This document shows positions 18,681-21,310 of a stretch of DNA of 21,310 nucleotides, in pieces. The translations under genes and the position numbers were made by a program. Within the stretch, counting starts at the first letter, position 1. Every line of letters starts with the position of its first letter. The DNA is taken from NCBI GenBank assembly GCA_900088475.1, contig FLMG01002851.1, positions 1 to 21,310 on the forward strand. The letters run 5' to 3'. Below the pieces are notes generated by a model that was not told the origin of the DNA, ran no database searches, and was given only the letters and a program-made list of their open reading frames with translations. The stretch comes from Hyphochytrium catenoides (taxonomy: Eukaryota; Sar; Hyphochytriomycetes; Hyphochytriales; Hyphochytriaceae).

Positions 18681-21310
18681 ATGTCTAGGGGAAGCATGTC
18701 ATCCCCAGATCACCTTAAGAGGATGTCGTCCGCAGATCTCAGTCGGACATTGGCCAAAGCGAAGAGCCTCAGAGAGGGAGACATGTTTGGCCAAAGGTTG
18801 AGCTCTGAGAACCTCTCCTTCTCTCATGAGGCCAGCAAAAGCACAGGTTCTTCCATTGCTCCGCTCTCTCATCGAATATCTTCCAGAGAGAACTCCGACC
18901 ACAGCAAGGCTCAGAGGAAGGTCAATATCTACGCAGATCTCTTGCTGTGGCTGACGTCGCAAGTGGTCCTCCCTGTCAAGAAACGACCATGGACGGCAGA
19001 GGAAGAAGACGCCATGACGCGCTTTGTCTCAAGCTTTGAGATCACAAAGCTCCTCATCTACGTGGACGGAGGCAACAAGATCCACGTCACTTCCACAGAG
19101 ATGCCATTCTTATACGCGATTCCTTGCGGGATGTACTTTATCAAGATGGAAGGCAAGGTCACCATTGCTAACGTCAACCAGAAGATTATTCGTGGGACTT
19201 TTACCTCTAGCCGCTTTGGCGGCCTTGACTCCCTTCACAGGTCGATGGCCCTGGTATATCAAGCATCACTGACACAGAGCATGAAGTGGCGAGACGGGGT
19301 TCGGAATGAGTTCAAAAAGCATTACCACCGCTTTATGGCGGCACTGGTAGAGTCTACGAACTATGACAAGGCAAAGACTGTGCTTTACACAGCCGAGGAG
19401 GATCTGGAGGATGTGCAGATGGCAGTCAAGGACAAGGAGCTTATTCAACGGCTGGAGTCGGCAGTCATACATTGGACGCGGCAGATCAAGAACGTGTTGG
19501 CGAACCATGAGGATATAAACCGCTCGGATACTACTGGCCCACTAGAAGAGATCGAGTTTTGGCGCTCCAGAGCGTTAGATCTGACAGGCATCAGCGACCA
19601 GGTCAACAGTCCCGATCTGCAGAAGGTCCTACGGGTCCTGGAGTTAGCTGGATCTCAGTATCTGAAGCCCTTCATGACTCTAGCGAATATGATCCATGAT
19701 GGCGCCAGCCAGGCTAATGAGAATCTGACCTTTCTGAGCTCGCTTAGCAGCCCCTGTGAGGCCATTGAGGCGGCAGATCTGGACTCTCTGGCGCCTCTGA
19801 TGCCGGCTGTGCTTCTCCGTGTACGCATGATCTGGTCTCTGTCTACATTCTTCAACACAGACGAGAGAATCATCAGCCTTCTGGGAAAGCTGAGCTGCCA
19901 GATCGTCAATAAGTGCAAGTCAGCCCTTCTCTTGCTGCAGCTCTTCACTGGTAACATCGACGATATCTCTAAGAGTCTGGAGAGCTGCATTAGCTGCGGT
20001 CTGCGTTGGCGAGATGCCTATCACGGCACGAAGGCGGCCATCCAGAGGGCTCACTCAGACAACACATCACGACACTGGCGCTTTGATGACGCCAACGTCT
20101 TTGCTCAGTCTGATGCTTTCATCCAGCGCTGCCGCGATCTCTATGAGATCTGCAGGGCGCGGGATCAGTTTGAGCTCCGGCCGAGGGATGGCGAACCTCT
20201 GACTGCGGAACGCTTTGGAGGCCCCCGAGCGGCAGAGACAGTCAAAGCTTTGGGCGACATCCGCGCATCCTTTCTTGAAGAGCTGGACCTCATCCAAACG
20301 AGCAAATATGACATTCTGGACGTGAATATGTCAAGATGGCACCAAGACTTCAATAAGTTCAAGCTGGCCGTGAAAGACTTTGAATATATGCTGCAGAATG
20401 TCATCAACGTAAGCTTTGAGGGCCTCACTAATATTTCTGAGGCACTACATCAGCTGGAGGCCTTTGCTGACCTCGCCAAGACAAGCTCCATACATCGTAC
20501 CTTGGAAAGGAAAGCCTCTGACATATTCCAGCTCTTTCTTACTCAGACGGTTGCCGCGCGGGCTTCCTTTGACAGTCTTAGAAAGAGCCCACCGCTGCTC
20601 CCAACAGAACCATCATTCGCAGGCTCTGTCATCTGGGTGAGAGGGATCGGTGCACGCATCAGAAGGGACTGGGAGCAGCTGCAGGCGGCGGTAGCCAAGG
20701 GCTATCTAGCCAAAGTCCCAGAGCTGGAAGAGGCGGAAACAGCATGCACAGCCGTGCTGTCAAGCCTCGATGACTATGCCCAGAACCGCTATCAGAGCTG
20801 GCTTGCTACGGTGCAGAGCTTGGACCTTCAGTCACTGTTCAAGCTCTTAGACAAACCGCTTATTCGAAGAATGAGTGAGAAAGAAAGAGCGATGCAAGAC
20901 GAAGCTCGTAGATCCTATCAAAATCAGGCAGCTGCGATGATTGACTCCTTTCTGTCAGGAGATGGCACAGCCACATATCCAGGCAGTGGAGAGGGAGAGC
21001 AGAATTTGAACAAGATGGGATCTTCAGGCGCTAGCGGCTTCTCTCTCCCTCTTTTAGTAGTGAACTTCGACCCTTTCTTGCAGCGACTCTTTGCGGAGGT
21101 CTTTCATTGGCAGCGCCTGCAGGGCAAGTTCACTGTTCCGTTTGTCGTCCATGAGATCTGCTCTCAACGAGAGAAGTTCCGTGTGATGTCGGAGAGCGTG
21201 ACGCTGTTGGTTCGAGGATATAACAGCATCGTACAGTCCTTGGCGAACGAAGAACAGCGGCTGTTTGCTGATCATATGAAGCGGCTAGACAAGAGGATCA
21301 GCCAAGGCAT
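18681..21310 (+). CDS. Axonemal dynein heavy chain, N-terminal tail (partial, runs off the window)
   Basis: ATG at 18681 (in-frame TGA at 18675-18677) opens a frame with no stop or needed intron to the window end, about 876 residues. Dynein heavy chains are about 4,000-4,600 residues, so only the tail is present and the AAA+ motor lies beyond the edge. A Ser-rich, probably disordered leader of about 90 residues is followed by YADLLLWLTSQVVLPVKKRPW and SSFEITKLLIYVDG. The DHC_N1 region starts near residue 255, with VIHWTRQI, then PLEEIEFWRSRALDLTGI near 287-304, RHWRFDDANVFAQSDAFIQR near 462-482, and VNFDPFLQRLFAEV and VRGYNSIVQSL towards the end. DHC_N1 mediates dimerisation and binding of intermediate chains. 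I cannot tell the arm class from the tail alone. The absence of introns over 2.6 kb contrasts with neighbouring genes. It is head-to-head with CFAP100. Confidence 0.93.
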   Translation, partial: MSRGSMSSPDHLKRMSSADLSRTLAKAKSLREGDMFGQRLSSENLSFSHEASKSTGSSIAPLSHRISSRENSDHSKAQRKVNIYADLLLWLTSQVVLPVKKRPWTAEEEDAMTRFVSSFEITKLLIYVDGGNKIHVTSTEMPFLYAIPCGMYFIKMEGKVTIANVNQKIIRGTFTSSRFGGLDSLHRSMALVYQASLTQSMKWRDGVRNEFKKHYHRFMAALVESTNYDKAKTVLYTAEEDLEDVQMAVKDKELIQRLESAVIHWTRQIKNVLANHEDINRSDTTGPLEEIEFWRSRALDLTGISDQVNSPDLQKVLRVLELAGSQYLKPFMTLANMIHDGASQANENLTFLSSLSSPCEAIEAADLDSLAPLMPAVLLRVRMIWSLSTFFNTDERIISLLGKLSCQIVNKCKSALLLLQLFTGNIDDISKSLESCISCGLRWRDAYHGTKAAIQRAHSDNTSRHWRFDDANVFAQSDAFIQRCRDLYEICRARDQFELRPRDGEPLTAERFGGPRAAETVKALGDIRASFLEELDLIQTSKYDILDVNMSRWHQDFNKFKLAVKDFEYMLQNVINVSFEGLTNISEALHQLEAFADLAKTSSIHRTLERKASDIFQLFLTQTVAARASFDSLRKSPPLLPTEPSFAGSVIWVRGIGARIRRDWEQLQAAVAKGYLAKVPELEEAETACTAVLSSLDDYAQNRYQSWLATVQSLDLQSLFKLLDKPLIRRMSEKERAMQDEARRSYQNQAAAMIDSFLSGDGTATYPGSGEGEQNLNKMGSSGASGFSLPLLVVNFDPFLQRLFAEVFHWQRLQGKFTVPFVVHEICSQREKFRVMSESVTLLVRGYNSIVQSLANEEQRLFADHMKRLDKRISQG

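Noticed and set aside
1-21310. CRISPR array, prokaryotic operon or transposon
   Set aside because: There are no regularly spaced repeats, no transposase or reverse transcriptase frames and no terminal inverted repeats. The spliced genes show eukaryotic nuclear DNA.

Overview
The window is nuclear DNA from a flagellated single-celled eukaryote. The genes are split by many short introns (about 70 to 330 nt), almost all GT-AG. Reading frames restore across every junction I checked. TAA, TAG and TGA are all used as stops, so the code is standard. Two genes encode axonemal proteins (CFAP100 and a dynein heavy chain), so the organism builds motile flagella. The gene mix, the mixed gene orientations, the abundant (GA)n/(CT)n microsatellites and a CAMK-like kinase of a type I associate with alveolates and stramenopiles suggest such a protist. 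A chromerid-like alga is one candidate. The placement is inference and weak.

Layout, left to right. (1) 1-1588 has no convincing gene but holds CT and purine tracts and a cluster of TAACGG sites. (2) 1589-5709 (+) is a ten-exon gene joining a C3HC4 RING finger to a serine/threonine kinase domain with a non-RD catalytic loop. (3) 6254-10141 (-), probably with one or more further 5' exons to about 10679, is a CAMKL-type kinase with a C-terminal KA1 domain and a large insertion inside the kinase N-lobe. It converges on the RING-kinase. (4) 10680-11814 is a divergent intergenic region with CT/GA tracts, a two-base N gap and an upstream ORF. (5) 11815-13136 (+) is a complete eight-exon IMP4, the U3 snoRNP protein. 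(6) 13272-14174 (-) is an intronless eight-helix ZIP-like membrane transporter. (7) 14175-15326 is intergenic with short tandem repeats and two small doubtful ORFs. (8) 15327-17571 (-) is an eight-exon CFAP100 (CCDC37/MIA1). (9) 17572-18680 is a head-to-head intergenic region. (10) 18681 to the window end (+) is the uninterrupted N-terminal tail of a dynein heavy chain, cut by the window edge.

Functionally the window mixes signalling (two unusual kinases), ribosome biogenesis (IMP4), metal transport and flagellar motility. The clearest cooperative pair is CFAP100 and the dynein heavy chain. They are divergently arranged around about 1.1 kb, and both products act in the axoneme. The most unusual items are the RING-kinase fusion, the N-lobe insertion of the KA1 kinase, and the intronless ZIP-like gene among intron-rich neighbours.
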